Below are positions 15,131-23,639 of a stretch of DNA of 45,623 nt, one piece after another. Within the stretch, counting starts at the first letter, position 1. Each line of letters opens with the position of its first letter. The notes below the pieces were generated by a model that saw only the letters and a list, made by a program, of their open reading frames with translations, was not told the origin of the DNA and ran no database searches. This stretch comes from Thiohalorhabdus denitrificans (GTDB taxonomy: Bacteria > Pseudomonadota > Gammaproteobacteria > Thiohalorhabdales > Thiohalorhabdaceae): NCBI RefSeq assembly GCF_001399755.1, contig NZ_LJCP01000003.1, positions 1 to 45,623 on the forward strand, read 5' to 3'. The position numbers were made by a program, and so were the translations under genes.

Positions 15131-15892
15131 ATGGCCCTGACGGAGCACCAAGCCAGCCTGTGCGCCGAGAACCGCACCGACTACTCCGACCTGCGGGCGC
15201 TGTTCGTCAACACTTCCCTGAAGAAGGCGGGTGAGGAGAGCCATACCCGGCTGTTGATGGAGGTTTCCGGGGAGATCATGGCCCGGAACGGGGTGGCGGT
15301 GGACCACCTCCACCTGCTCGACCATCAGGTGCCGCCGGGGGTCTATCCGGACATGACCGAGTACGGCTGGGAGCGCGACGACTGGCCGGCCCTGTGGGAG
15401 CGGGTGAAAGCCGCGGACATCCTGGTGGTGGGCACGCCCATCTGGCTGGGGGAGGAGAGTTCGACGTGCCGGGTGCTCATCGAGCGGCTCTACGGCATGT
15501 CCGGGCTGCTCAACGACCGCGGCCAGTCGGTCTTCTACAACCGGGTGGGCGGCACGGTGGTGACCGGCAACGAGGACGGCGTCAAGCACGTGGCCATGAC
15601 CCTCGGCTTCGCGCTGTCGCACCTGGGGTACACCATCCCGCCCCAGGCGGATTGCGGTTGGGTGGGAGAGGCCGGTCCGGGGCCGTCCTACGGCGACGAG
15701 CTGGAGGACGGCACCCGCGCGGGCTTCGACAACGACTTCACCCAGCGCAACCTCACCATCATGACCTGGAACCTGCTGCACCTCGCCCGCATCCTGCGTG
15801 ATGCCGGCGGCATCCCCAACCACGGCAACAACCGCGAGGCCTGGAAGGCGGGCTGCCGCTTCGACTACGCCAACCCGGACTATCGAGCCTGA
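15131..15892 (+). CDS. Flavodoxin-like NAD(P)H-dependent FMN reductase family protein
   Basis: The 253-residue protein has a flavodoxin-like fold: a first strand with a phosphate-binding loop-like FVNTSLKKAGEESHT (about 25-40), the second strand and a central LVVGTPIWLGEESS block (about 96-110) that in this family contacts the flavin ring, and GGTVVTGNEDG (about 140-150). Members reduce flavins, quinones or azo/nitro compounds using NAD(P)H. The C-terminal 60 residues, ending in a DYANPDYR motif, occur in a subgroup of such proteins. GGAGGAGCC is close before the ATG. It is a single gene, ending in a 20-bp hairpin. Confidence 0.85.
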   Translation: MALTEHQASLCAENRTDYSDLRALFVNTSLKKAGEESHTRLLMEVSGEIMARNGVAVDHLHLLDHQVPPGVYPDMTEYGWERDDWPALWERVKAADILVVGTPIWLGEESSTCRVLIERLYGMSGLLNDRGQSVFYNRVGGTVVTGNEDGVKHVAMTLGFALSHLGYTIPPQADCGWVGEAGPGPSYGDELEDGTRAGFDNDFTQRNLTIMTWNLLHLARILRDAGGIPNHGNNREAWKAGCRFDYANPDYRA

Positions 15893-15924
15893 GGCCGGAA
15901 TCCGTTAGGCGGGCCCGTCGAGGT

Positions 15925-15970
15925 CGGGCCGAGGAAGGGCGGGGAGAGCACCCCGCCCTTCCTCGGCCCG
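15925..15970. terminator. 20-bp perfect hairpin between convergent genes
   Basis: The arm 15925-15944 is the exact reverse complement of 15951-15970, with a 6-base loop AGAGCA. The stem begins CGGGCCGAGG. No T-run is present on either side. It sits midway between the reductase (+) and the cupin (-) and should block both transcripts. Confidence 0.75.
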
Positions 15971-15985
15971 GGGGCCGGTCGCGCT

Positions 15986-16372
15986 TCAGCCGGTGATCTT
16001 GTGGCGGATGTGCTCCATGACGGAGCTGTGCTCCTCCTGCGGGCTGAACATGACGATGTCGGTGTCCTCTTCGGCCCGGACGCTGTGCCCGGGGCGCCAG
16101 TAGAACAGGTCACCGGTGCGGGAGGTCTCCTCCTCGCCGTCGGTGTAGAGGGCGGTGATTACTCCGCTTACGACGTAGCCCCAGTGCGGCGACTGGCAGG
16201 TGTCGTCCTTCAGCCCATGTAGAAGTTGGGTGATGTCGGTTCCGGCCTCGAAGGAGAAGTATTCCGCCCCCATCTTGCCGTATCCGGTGACGTCGCCGAA
16301 TTCGGTCTGCTGCCGCGCGATGGCGCCCGGGGCGTCGATCCGGACGGGTACGTCTTCCTTTGCGATGTGCAT
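15986..16372 (-). CDS. Cupin-domain protein
   Basis: The 128-residue protein has a single cupin_2-like barrel. The first motif is represented by SPHWGYVVSGVITALYTDGEE and the second by GDLFYWRPGHSVRAEED. His in HWGYV and His in PGHSV are candidate metal ligands, but the full three-His-one-Glu set is not obvious, so a sensory or isomerase-like role without a classic metal centre is possible. GGAGGAAAGATC precedes the ATG at good distance. It converges with the flavodoxin-like reductase. The function is not assignable more exactly. Confidence 0.8.
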   Translation of the reverse strand: MHIAKEDVPVRIDAPGAIARQQTEFGDVTGYGKMGAEYFSFEAGTDITQLLHGLKDDTCQSPHWGYVVSGVITALYTDGEEETSRTGDLFYWRPGHSVRAEEDTDIVMFSPQEEHSSVMEHIRHKITG

Positions 16373-16526
16373 GATCTTTCCTCCCCGCCCTTTTCTTGGG
16401 TTTGCGCCCGTCTCTGGGTTGGCTTCGCTGCGCTATCGCCAACGGAGTATCCACTGTAAACCCTGCCTGCCGATCCCCGAATATGGATCGGTGCCCGTTG
16501 GCCCGGGGGGTTTCCCCAAGCCGTAT

Positions 16527-16763
16527 TTATTCCGGGTCAACCGTAAAGACGAGCCAGGCCTTTGGGGGGGTCTCGCCTGGGCCGTTCGGCCCCTGATCGG
16601 AAGGATCGATCGCTTCCTTCTCCAGCTTGGCAGCGGCCTTGACCAGCCGCCCCAGGGAGGGGTCGTTCGGGTCGAGGATTTCCGAAACCTTTGCAAGATC
16701 CTCGTTAAAGAACTCCCAGACCTCGCCTCGCTCGGTGAATTCCACTTTCAGGAAAAATCGCAT
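16527..16763 (-). CDS. Small protein of 78 residues, function unknown
   Basis: The frame starts MRFFLKVEFTERGEVWEFF and is rich in Glu, Lys and Asp, with a predicted strand, helix, helix, strand order and a C-terminal WLVFTVDPE strand. It is not a shadow of another gene, since nothing else in the region has coding character. CAGGAACAGCA precedes the ATG. I do not recognise a family. It reads in the same direction as the cupin with a 154-base gap, and may be cotranscribed with it. Confidence 0.6.
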   Translation of the reverse strand: MRFFLKVEFTERGEVWEFFNEDLAKVSEILDPNDPSLGRLVKAAAKLEKEAIDPSDQGPNGPGETPPKAWLVFTVDPE

Positions 16764-17015
16764 TGCTGTTCCTGTTCGGGCTGATAGGGCCGGCTGCTTG
16801 TCCCGTCCGGCGGGCGAGGGCCCGTCGCGTGGTGCCGATATCGGTTAAGGCTCCCCCAATACCTGACACCGGCGGGGGGCGCAACCGTCCGGGCCGGTTC
16901 GATCCGGATCGGGGGGCGGCCGGCGTGTTGACGGGGTCGGGCCTTTGGGCTCCCGTGAGGGAAGGGCGGGTGGCATCCTACCTATTCCGCTATGCGCAAC
17001 GGGGGAGGCTTGGCC

Positions 17016-17735
17016 ATGACATACCGGCTCTACTACTGGCCCACCATTCAGGGGCGCGGGGAGTTCGTGCGGCTGGCCCTGGAGGCGGTCGGGGCGGAGT
17101 ACGAGGACGTTGGGCGGGGGCCGGAGGGTCCCGATTTCGGCGCCGTCTCTGCCGTGCTGTGGGGCGAGCAGCCCGGCCCGCCGCCCTTCGCGCCCCCGGT
17201 GCTCGAAGCCGGCGGACGGCTCATCGCCCAGACGGCCAACATCCTGCTCTACCTCGGCCCCAGGCACGGCCTGGCGCCGGAAGGGGAGCTGGACCGGCTC
17301 TGGGTGCATCAGCTCCAGCTCACCATCGCGGACTGGGTGGTGGAGATCCACGACACCCATCATCCGGTGGGTGCGCAGCTCTATTACGAGGACCAGAAGC
17401 CCGAGGCCGCCCGGCGCGCGGAGGGCTTCCGCGAGCACCGTTTGCCCAAATTCCTCGGCTACTTCGAGCGCGTGCTGGACGACCACGTCGACGGCGGTTG
17501 GCTGGCGGGGGGCTCCATGACCTACGCGGACCTGTCCCTGTTCCAGGTGGTGGAGGGCCTGCGCTACGCCTTTCCCGACGCCATGGGAAGGGCCGAGTAC
17601 AGCGCGCCCCGGGTTACCCTGCTCCACGAGCGGGTGCGCGACCTGCCGCGGATCACCGCCTACCTAAATTCCGAGCGCCGCATCCCCTTCAACGAGGACG
17701 GCATCTTCCGGCACTACCCCGAGCTGGACGCCTGA
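17016..17735 (+). CDS. Glutathione S-transferase family protein
   Basis: The 239-residue protein has a thioredoxin-like N-terminal domain (YRLYYWPTIQGRGEFVRLAL; Tyr near residue 6 could be the catalytic hydroxyl of Tyr-type GSTs), a segment AQTANILLYLG (about 75-85) that includes the Q-S/T glutathione-binding position, and a helical C-terminal domain with WLAGGSMTYADLSLFQVVEGL (about 165-185), the N-capping box of GSTs. It conjugates or otherwise uses glutathione on electrophiles by family assignment. ATG 17016 is chosen because GGGGGAGG lies just before it, rather than the earlier in-frame ATG at 16992. It is 88 bases upstream of an SDR on the same strand. Confidence 0.88.
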   Translation: MTYRLYYWPTIQGRGEFVRLALEAVGAEYEDVGRGPEGPDFGAVSAVLWGEQPGPPPFAPPVLEAGGRLIAQTANILLYLGPRHGLAPEGELDRLWVHQLQLTIADWVVEIHDTHHPVGAQLYYEDQKPEAARRAEGFREHRLPKFLGYFERVLDDHVDGGWLAGGSMTYADLSLFQVVEGLRYAFPDAMGRAEYSAPRVTLLHERVRDLPRITAYLNSERRIPFNEDGIFRHYPELDA

Positions 17736-17823
17736 GGGGCGGGCCTGAACGATTCCCAGCTTTCCAAGTATCTGGTATGCCGGGACTCGGCGTCTGATCC
17801 TGTTACCGGCTGAGGAGCGTGGC

Positions 17824-18567
17824 ATGCGAATGGAAGGCAGCATCGCGTTGGTGACCGGCGGGGCCAGCGGCATCGGGGAGGCCACCGTCCGGGCCATGGT
17901 GGCCGAGGGGGCGCAGGTGGTGCTGGCGGATCTGGATTCGGAGCGCGGCGACGCGCTGGTCAAGGAGCTGGGGGACGCCTGGGCCCGCTTCGTGCCCACC
18001 GACGTCTCCGACGAGAACCAGGTGGCGAACCTGTTCGACCAGGCGGAGCAGTGGGCCGGGACGGTGGACGTGGTGTTCAACAACGCCGGCATCGGCCATC
18101 TGGGCGTCAGCCACGAGGTCTCCACCAAGGACTGGCAGCGGGTGGTGGACATCAACCTCACCGGCGTTTTCCTGGTGGCGCGGGAGGCCCTGGCGCGCAT
18201 GCACCAAGCGGGGGTCGCCGGGTCCCTGATCAACTGCGCCTCGATCCTGGGGCACGTGGGCCAGAGCCAGACGGCGGCCTACTCCGCGGCCAAGGGCGGG
18301 GTGGTCAACCTGACCCGGACCCTGGGCCTGGAGTACGGACCGCAGGGCATCCGGGTCAACGCCGTGTGCCCCGGCTACATCGAGACCCCGTTGCTGGACA
18401 ATCTGGACGAGGAGACCAGGGAGGTGCTCACCCGCCGCCACGCCCTGGGGCGCATGGGGCGGCCGGAGGAGGTGGCCGCGGCGGTGGTGTTCCTGGCCAG
18501 CCCCGAGGCCAGCTTCATCACCGGCTCCAGCCTGATGGTGGACGGCGGCTACACCGCCGGGAAGTAG
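17824..18567 (+). CDS. Short-chain dehydrogenase/reductase (classical SDR)
   Basis: The 247-residue protein is an NAD(P)-dependent oxidoreductase. It has the cofactor motif TGGASGIGEA (residues 10-19), NNAG (about 87-90), the catalytic Ser in INCASILGHVG and Tyr-x3-Lys in YSAAKGG (about 152-158), and the CPGYIETPL end. Asp in VLADLDSE at the end of the second strand points to NAD(H) rather than NADPH preference. The substrate is unknown. It ends MVDGGYTAGK, usual for this family. A small gene starts 7 bases after the stop, suggesting one operon. Confidence 0.93.
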   Translation: MRMEGSIALVTGGASGIGEATVRAMVAEGAQVVLADLDSERGDALVKELGDAWARFVPTDVSDENQVANLFDQAEQWAGTVDVVFNNAGIGHLGVSHEVSTKDWQRVVDINLTGVFLVAREALARMHQAGVAGSLINCASILGHVGQSQTAAYSAAKGGVVNLTRTLGLEYGPQGIRVNAVCPGYIETPLLDNLDEETREVLTRRHALGRMGRPEEVAAAVVFLASPEASFITGSSLMVDGGYTAGK

Positions 18568-18574
18568 GTCCCTC

Positions 18575-18892
18575 ATGACCCGCGACCAAGCCCCCGATCT
18601 GCCCGTTTACGGCCTTCCCGACGACCCGGGCCCCACGGAGCCCCTGCCCGACGCGCTGGACACCGCGGAGCGCTGGCGGGCCCGCGCCCGCCTGGTGCGG
18701 CCGGACGCGGAGCCCGTGGGGCGGGTGGCCATCGCCGGCGAGTGGGTCCCGGTCTACCACCGCAAGCAGACCGTCCCCATCGAGACCGACGCCGATCTCG
18801 ACGCCACCAGCGCCTATCCCCGCGCCAGCCGGGTGCCGGGGGTCTACGACTACGCCCCGAGCCATGGCAAGCCGGGGGAGGGGCGGGACTGA
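18575..18892 (+). CDS. Small acidic protein downstream of the SDR, function unknown
   Basis: The 105-residue protein is rich in Pro, Asp and Arg. It lacks hydrophobic segments and recognisable motifs. The central WRARARLVRPDAEPVGRVAI and the following WVPVYHRKQTVPIET look like paired beta strands. The gene begins 7 bases after the SDR stop codon, and its own AAGTAGGTCCCTC gives a weak ribosome-binding site, so it is probably translated from the SDR message. No function can be assigned. It might be a partner of the SDR or an unrelated small protein. Confidence 0.6.
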   Translation: MTRDQAPDLPVYGLPDDPGPTEPLPDALDTAERWRARARLVRPDAEPVGRVAIAGEWVPVYHRKQTVPIETDADLDATSAYPRASRVPGVYDYAPSHGKPGEGRD

Positions 18893-19012
18893 GGGCGAGG
18901 CCCCCTCGACGGCCTTGACCCTCGTGTCGGTCGCTCGGTCTACTCGTCTGTACGTCCGCGGAATCCCCCAACGCTGGCGACTGCCCGAACCCGACCAAGG
19001 AGTGTCCCCGTC

Positions 19013-21727
19013 ATGGGCGATCCCCCGCCCGAGGAGGTTCCCTGGCACGGCCTGAAAATCGAGGAGGTCCTCGCCAGACAGGACGCCACGGCGCACGGCC
19101 TGTCCGGCGGGCAGGTGCGGGAGCGCCTGGAGCGCTACGGGGAGAACCGTCTGCCCGCCCCGGAACGCTCGGGGCCCTGGAAGCTCTTCCTCCGCCAGTT
19201 CCACAACGTCCTCATCTACGTGCTGCTCGCCGCCGCGGGCGGCACCGCCTTCCTGGACCACTGGGTGGATACCGGGGTGATCCTGGGGGTGGTGCTCATC
19301 AACGCCGTTGTGGGCTTCCTCCAGGAGGGCAAGGCGGAGGAGGCCCTGGACGCCATCCGCGGCATGCTCTCGCCCAAGGCGCTGGTGCTGCGCGACGGCC
19401 AGCGGCGCACCATTCCCGCCGAGGAGCTGGTGCCCGGCGACCTGGTCTTCCTGCAGGCGGGCGACAAGGTGCCCGCCGACCTGCGCCTGCTCCGCGCCCA
19501 CAACATGCGCGTCAACGAGGCCATGCTCACCGGCGAGTCCGTGGCGGTGGATAAGCGCGCCGAGCCGGTGGCGCCGGACGCGGATCTGGGCGACCGCGAC
19601 TCCATGGCCTTCTCCGGGACCCTGGTGGCCTTCGGCCAGGGGCGGGGCGTGGTGGTGGCCACGGGCAGCGCTACCCAGATCGGGCGCATCTCCACCCTGC
19701 TGGAGGAGGTGGAAACCCTCACCACCCCGCTGCTGCGGGACATCGGGGTATTCGGGCGCTGGCTGTCCGTGGCCATTCTGGTGCTGGCCGGGGTCACCTT
19801 CGCCTTCGGCTACTGGGTGCGGGACTACGAGCTGGTGGAGACCTTCCTGGCGGCGGTGAGTCTGGCGGTGGCCGCCATTCCCGAGGGGTTGCCGGCCATC
19901 ATGACCATCACCCTGGCCATCGGCGTGCAGCGCATGGCCGGGCGCAACGCCATCATCCGCCGCCTTCCGGCGGTGGAGACCCTGGGCTCGGTCACCACCA
20001 TCTGCTCCGACAAGACCGGCACGCTCACCCGCAACGAAATGACGGTCCAGAACATCGTCACCGCCGAGGACACCTTCGGGGTGAGCGGCGTGGGCTACGA
20101 GCCCCACGGCGGGTTCTCCCTGGAGGGCCGGGACGTGGAGCCCGCCGACCATCCGGTCCTCGCCGAGGCGCTGCGCGCCATCCTGCTGTGCAACGACGCC
20201 GAGATCCACAACCGGGACGGCGAGTGGGTGCTGGAGGGCGACCCCACGGAGGGGGCGCTGGTCACCGCGGCGCTCAAGGGGCAGCTCGATCCCCGGGAGA
20301 CCGGCGAGCTCTATCCCCGCGACGACGTGATCCCTTTCGAGGCCGCCTACAAGTTCATGGTCACCCTGCACCACCACCACGCGGGGGACCACAGCTTCCT
20401 CTTCCTGAAGGGGGCGCCGGAGCGGGTGCTGGCCCTGTGCGACAAGGAGCGCACCCGGGATGGCGGCGCGCGGCCCATCGATACCGGGCGCTGGGAGCGC
20501 CGCATGGAGGCGGAGGCCTCCCGGGGGCAGCGCCTGCTGGCGGTGGCGGTCAAGGACGTGGAAGCGGACAAGCGTGCGCTGGAGTTCGGCGACGTGGAGG
20601 AGGGCGGCCTTACGCTGGTGGCCGTGTGCGGCATCATCGACCCGCCCCGGGAGGAGGCCATCCAGGCCGTCCGGGAGTGCCAAGAGGCGGGGATCCGGGT
20701 GAAGATGATCACCGGCGACCACGGCGTGACCGCCCGGGCCGTGGCCGAGGACCTGAAGATCCGCACCGCGGGCGGCGTGGTGGCGGGCCACGAGCTGGAG
20801 GGGCTTTCGGCGGAGGAGCTGGAGCGGGCGGTGCGGGAGGTGGACGTGTTCGCCCGCGCCACCCCGGAGCACAAGCTGCGGTTGGTGGAGGCCATCCAGG
20901 CCGACGGCCACGTCGTGGCGGTGACCGGCGACGGCGTCAACGACGCCCCGGCGCTCAAGCGCGCCGACGTGGGCGTGGCCATGGGGGTCAAGGGCACCGA
21001 GGCCTCCAAGGAGGCCGCCGAGATGGTGCTCGCCGACGACAACTTCGCCTCCATCGCCAATGCGGTGGAGGAGGGCCGCACGGTCTACGACAACCTGCGC
21101 AAGGCCATCCTGTTCCTGCTGCCCACCAGCGGCGGCGAGGGCTTCACCATCATGGCCGCCATCCTGCTGGGGGTGACCCTGCCGTTTACTCCGGTGCAGG
21201 TGCTGTGGGTGAACATGGTCACCGCCGTGACCCTGGGCCTGGCCCTGGCCTTCGAGCCCACCGAGCCCGGCGTCATGCGCCGCCCGCCCAGGCCGCCCGA
21301 GACGCCCATCCTCTCGGGCTTCCTGATCTGGCGCGTGGCCTTCGTCTCGGCGCTGCTACTGGCGGGCACCTTCGGCCACTACCTGTGGATGGAGTGGCAG
21401 GAGGCGGAGGTGGAGATCGCTCGCACCGTGGCCATCAATACCCTGGTGATGGGCGAGCTGGTCTACCTGTTCAACAGCCGCTACATCCTGGAGTCGGTGC
21501 TCAACCCCGCCGGCCTCCTGGGCAGCCGGGCCGTGCTCCTTGCTGTGGGCGTGCTGGTGGTTCTCCAGGCGCTTTTCACCTACGCCCCACCGATGCAGTT
21601 CCTGTTCGGCACCGCCCCCCTGCGTCTCGAGGAGTGGGGCATCATCCTGGTCTTCGGCGTGGCCCTGTTCCTGGTGGTGGAGCTGGAGAAGGCCTTCTTC
21701 CGGCATCGCCGGCAGCGGGTCCCGTAA
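19013..21727 (+). CDS. P-type cation-transporting ATPase (P2-like, HAD-IC family)
   Basis: The 904-residue inner-membrane pump shows in order: an N-terminal cation-ATPase domain (1-75), LTGES (about 171-175), PEGLP in M4 (about 290), the phosphorylated Asp333 in DKTGTLT, KGAPERVL (about 465), TGDHGVT, GDGVNDAP (about 640) and a C-terminal six-helix domain. It resembles SERCA-type P2A pumps, but M6 reads NMVTAVTLGLAL where SERCA has NLVTDGLPA: the calcium-binding Asp is Ala. M4 Glu and the M5 Glu (SGGEG) are kept. Calcium is therefore not a safe prediction; Na+, K+ or another cation is possible. The preceding AAGGAGTGTCCCCGTC supports the ATG at 19013. Confidence 0.93.
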   Translation: MGDPPPEEVPWHGLKIEEVLARQDATAHGLSGGQVRERLERYGENRLPAPERSGPWKLFLRQFHNVLIYVLLAAAGGTAFLDHWVDTGVILGVVLINAVVGFLQEGKAEEALDAIRGMLSPKALVLRDGQRRTIPAEELVPGDLVFLQAGDKVPADLRLLRAHNMRVNEAMLTGESVAVDKRAEPVAPDADLGDRDSMAFSGTLVAFGQGRGVVVATGSATQIGRISTLLEEVETLTTPLLRDIGVFGRWLSVAILVLAGVTFAFGYWVRDYELVETFLAAVSLAVAAIPEGLPAIMTITLAIGVQRMAGRNAIIRRLPAVETLGSVTTICSDKTGTLTRNEMTVQNIVTAEDTFGVSGVGYEPHGGFSLEGRDVEPADHPVLAEALRAILLCNDAEIHNRDGEWVLEGDPTEGALVTAALKGQLDPRETGELYPRDDVIPFEAAYKFMVTLHHHHAGDHSFLFLKGAPERVLALCDKERTRDGGARPIDTGRWERRMEAEASRGQRLLAVAVKDVEADKRALEFGDVEEGGLTLVAVCGIIDPPREEAIQAVRECQEAGIRVKMITGDHGVTARAVAEDLKIRTAGGVVAGHELEGLSAEELERAVREVDVFARATPEHKLRLVEAIQADGHVVAVTGDGVNDAPALKRADVGVAMGVKGTEASKEAAEMVLADDNFASIANAVEEGRTVYDNLRKAILFLLPTSGGEGFTIMAAILLGVTLPFTPVQVLWVNMVTAVTLGLALAFEPTEPGVMRRPPRPPETPILSGFLIWRVAFVSALLLAGTFGHYLWMEWQEAEVEIARTVAINTLVMGELVYLFNSRYILESVLNPAGLLGSRAVLLAVGVLVVLQALFTYAPPMQFLFGTAPLRLEEWGIILVFGVALFLVVELEKAFFRHRRQRVP

Positions 21728-21763
21728 CGGAAAACGTCCCCATCAGGCCGACGAGGCCGTTCC

Positions 21764-22453
21764 ATGAGCCCTGCCGACGCCTTCATACACTATGGAACCA
21801 GCCACCTCGCGGCCTTGGCGGTGGTGGCCGCGCTGGCCCTGGTGGCGGCGGTGGGGCCGCGCCGCTGGCCGGTCCTGGCGCCGTCGCGGCACGGGCGGCG
21901 GCTGCTCGCCGGGGTGCTGATCCTGGAGCTGGTGGGCTGGCACGGGCTGGCCGCCCTGCGGGGCGCGTTCGATCCGGCAACGGATCTCCCCCTGCACCTC
22001 TGCGACGTGAACCAGCTGCTGCTGGCGGTCTATCTGGTGCGGCCGCGGGCGCGGCTGTTCGATGTCCTGTACCATTGGGTCCTTACCAGCGCGAGCCTGG
22101 CGCTGCTGTTCCCGGACCTGGCCACGGATTTCCCTTCCGTGGCCTATTTCTCCATGTTTTCCACCCACGGCCTGTCGTTGGTGATCCTGTGCCATCTGGC
22201 GTGGGGGCTGAAGATTCGGCCCGGCGCGCGGAGCCCGGCGACCGCCATGGCGGCGCTGGGCCTCTACGCGGTGCCGGTGGCGGCGGTCAACGGGCTGGTG
22301 GGCGGCAACTACCTCTACCTGTCCGAGCTGCCGGCGGTGCCCGTGCCTCTCATGGGCTTACTGCCTCCGGCGCCCTATTACTGGCCCGTAGGAGCGGCCT
22401 TCCTGTACCTGGTCTTCCGGGGCCTGCTCCGCCTGGCGCCGGGGCGGGGTTGA
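21764..22453 (+). CDS. TIGR02206-family (YwaF-like) membrane protein
   Basis: The 229-residue protein has about seven membrane segments. The polar motifs LPLHLCDVNQLLLA (about 74-87), HWVLTSASLALLFPDL (about 105-120), FFSTHG-like YFSMFSTHGLSL (about 130-141), and NYLYL (about 187-191) are those of the uncharacterised YwaF/TIGR02206 family, whose role is unknown. It starts 36 bases after the P-type ATPase, on the same strand, so the two may form an operon; a function in ion homeostasis is a guess from that only. Confidence 0.85.
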   Translation: MSPADAFIHYGTSHLAALAVVAALALVAAVGPRRWPVLAPSRHGRRLLAGVLILELVGWHGLAALRGAFDPATDLPLHLCDVNQLLLAVYLVRPRARLFDVLYHWVLTSASLALLFPDLATDFPSVAYFSMFSTHGLSLVILCHLAWGLKIRPGARSPATAMAALGLYAVPVAAVNGLVGGNYLYLSELPAVPVPLMGLLPPAPYYWPVGAAFLYLVFRGLLRLAPGRG

Positions 22454-22597
22454 TCGCCCCCTGGGAGGGATCGGTAAAGGTTTTTGACGTGTCCGGGGAA
22501 ATTGGCCCGGATATCCGCTGGTGGTAAAAGGGTTTCCAGGGGCTTTGCTGCCTTTCCGCCCCACGACTTCCATCCTTTGCGCGAGGTACCACCCGCC

Positions 22598-23536
22598 ATG
22601 CGCCGGCTTGTCGTCCTGGCCCTATTGGGCGGTGTGCTCCCGGCCCACGCCTGCAACGTCCCGATCGCCTACGCTGTGGGCGAGGTGGACAAACGCTTCG
22701 ACCGCTCCCGGGCGGAATTTCGGGCCGCTGTCCGCGACGCCGCCCGCCTGTGGGAGGAGGCCGCCGGGCGAAAGCTGTTCGAGCACCGGCCCGGGGCGGA
22801 CTTCCGGATCAACCTGGCCTACGGGCCGCTCCAGGAGGCCACCGAGCGCATCCAAGGGCTGGAAAAGAGCGCGGATTCCCTGCGGGTGCGGATCGAGGAG
22901 AGGCAGGACCGCCTGGAGGCGGTGAAGGCGCGCTTCGAGGGGCGGGCCCGCGACTTCGAGGCGGAGGTCCAGGAGCTCCGGCGGGACCGGCGGGCATTCG
23001 AGGCGCGGCTCCGGAAGGTTCGCGAGGCGGGCGGGGCTGCGCCCGGGGAGGGGAAGGCGCTCGAGGAGCGCCGCCGGGAGCTCCAGGAGCGGGTGGCGGA
23101 GCTTCAGGCCCGCCAGGAGGACCTGAAGGAGCTGCAGGCCCGGCTGGACCGGCTCGCCGCGGAGACCAACGCCCTGATCGAGCGCCACAACCAGCAGGTG
23201 CGGGAGGCCAACGAGCGGGCCCGTCCCGGTAGGGAGTACCGCCAGGGCTACTACCAGCGCACGGGCTGGGGCGACGAGGAGATCACCATCCGGCAGTACG
23301 AGGGCCCGCGACGGCTGCGCTTCGCCCTGGCCCACGAGCTGGGCCATGCCCTGGGTATCGGCCACGTGGACGAGGCCGGGGCGGTGATGCACCGGGTGAA
23401 CGAGGGCGGGAAATCCACGCCTCCGTCTTTGACCGCCGCCGACCGCGCGGCCCTGCGGGAGGCGTGCGGGACGGGCGGGTCAACCGGGGACGGGGCCAGG
23501 GAAGCCGAGAGTGGGTTTCCGGTGCGGCGCCCTTGA
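22598..23536 (+). CDS. Exported metzincin (matrixin-like) protease with an internal coiled coil
   Basis: The 312-residue protein begins with a signal peptide (MRRLVVLALLGGVLPAHA). The zinc site HELGHALGIGH has His246, His250, His256 and the catalytic Glu247, and Met264 (AGAVMHR) fits the Met-turn, so it belongs to the matrixin-like metzincins. The N-terminal third (FDRSRAEFRAAVRDAARLWEEAAG ... FRINLAYG) is the start of the catalytic fold. Between it and the zinc site, residues about 85-210 form a long Arg/Glu-rich coiled coil, not found in ordinary matrixins. ATG 22598 is chosen for the signal peptide. It likely acts in the periplasm or outside the cell; substrate unknown. Confidence 0.85.
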   Translation: MRRLVVLALLGGVLPAHACNVPIAYAVGEVDKRFDRSRAEFRAAVRDAARLWEEAAGRKLFEHRPGADFRINLAYGPLQEATERIQGLEKSADSLRVRIEERQDRLEAVKARFEGRARDFEAEVQELRRDRRAFEARLRKVREAGGAAPGEGKALEERRRELQERVAELQARQEDLKELQARLDRLAAETNALIERHNQQVREANERARPGREYRQGYYQRTGWGDEEITIRQYEGPRRLRFALAHELGHALGIGHVDEAGAVMHRVNEGGKSTPPSLTAADRAALREACGTGGSTGDGAREAESGFPVRRP

Positions 23537-23639
23537 CCGGGCAACCTCGGCTGCCGTCCACTGTACCGACAAGGGGGTACGGGTAGCCCATGAGGGGGCC
23601 CCGGAGGCGGGTCGGGTCCGCAGGTGGAGGCGCCGGACC

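Noticed and set aside
16373-16526. Promoter TTTACA ... GATAGC for the cupin on the minus strand
   Set aside because: The -35 fits and the spacer is 17 bases, but the -10 matches poorly, so I do not list it as a feature.
18518-20911. 797-codon minus-strand frame opposite the P-type ATPase
   Set aside because: Same reason: low-complexity His/Gln/Gly text and no motifs, while the plus strand holds all P-type ATPase motifs.
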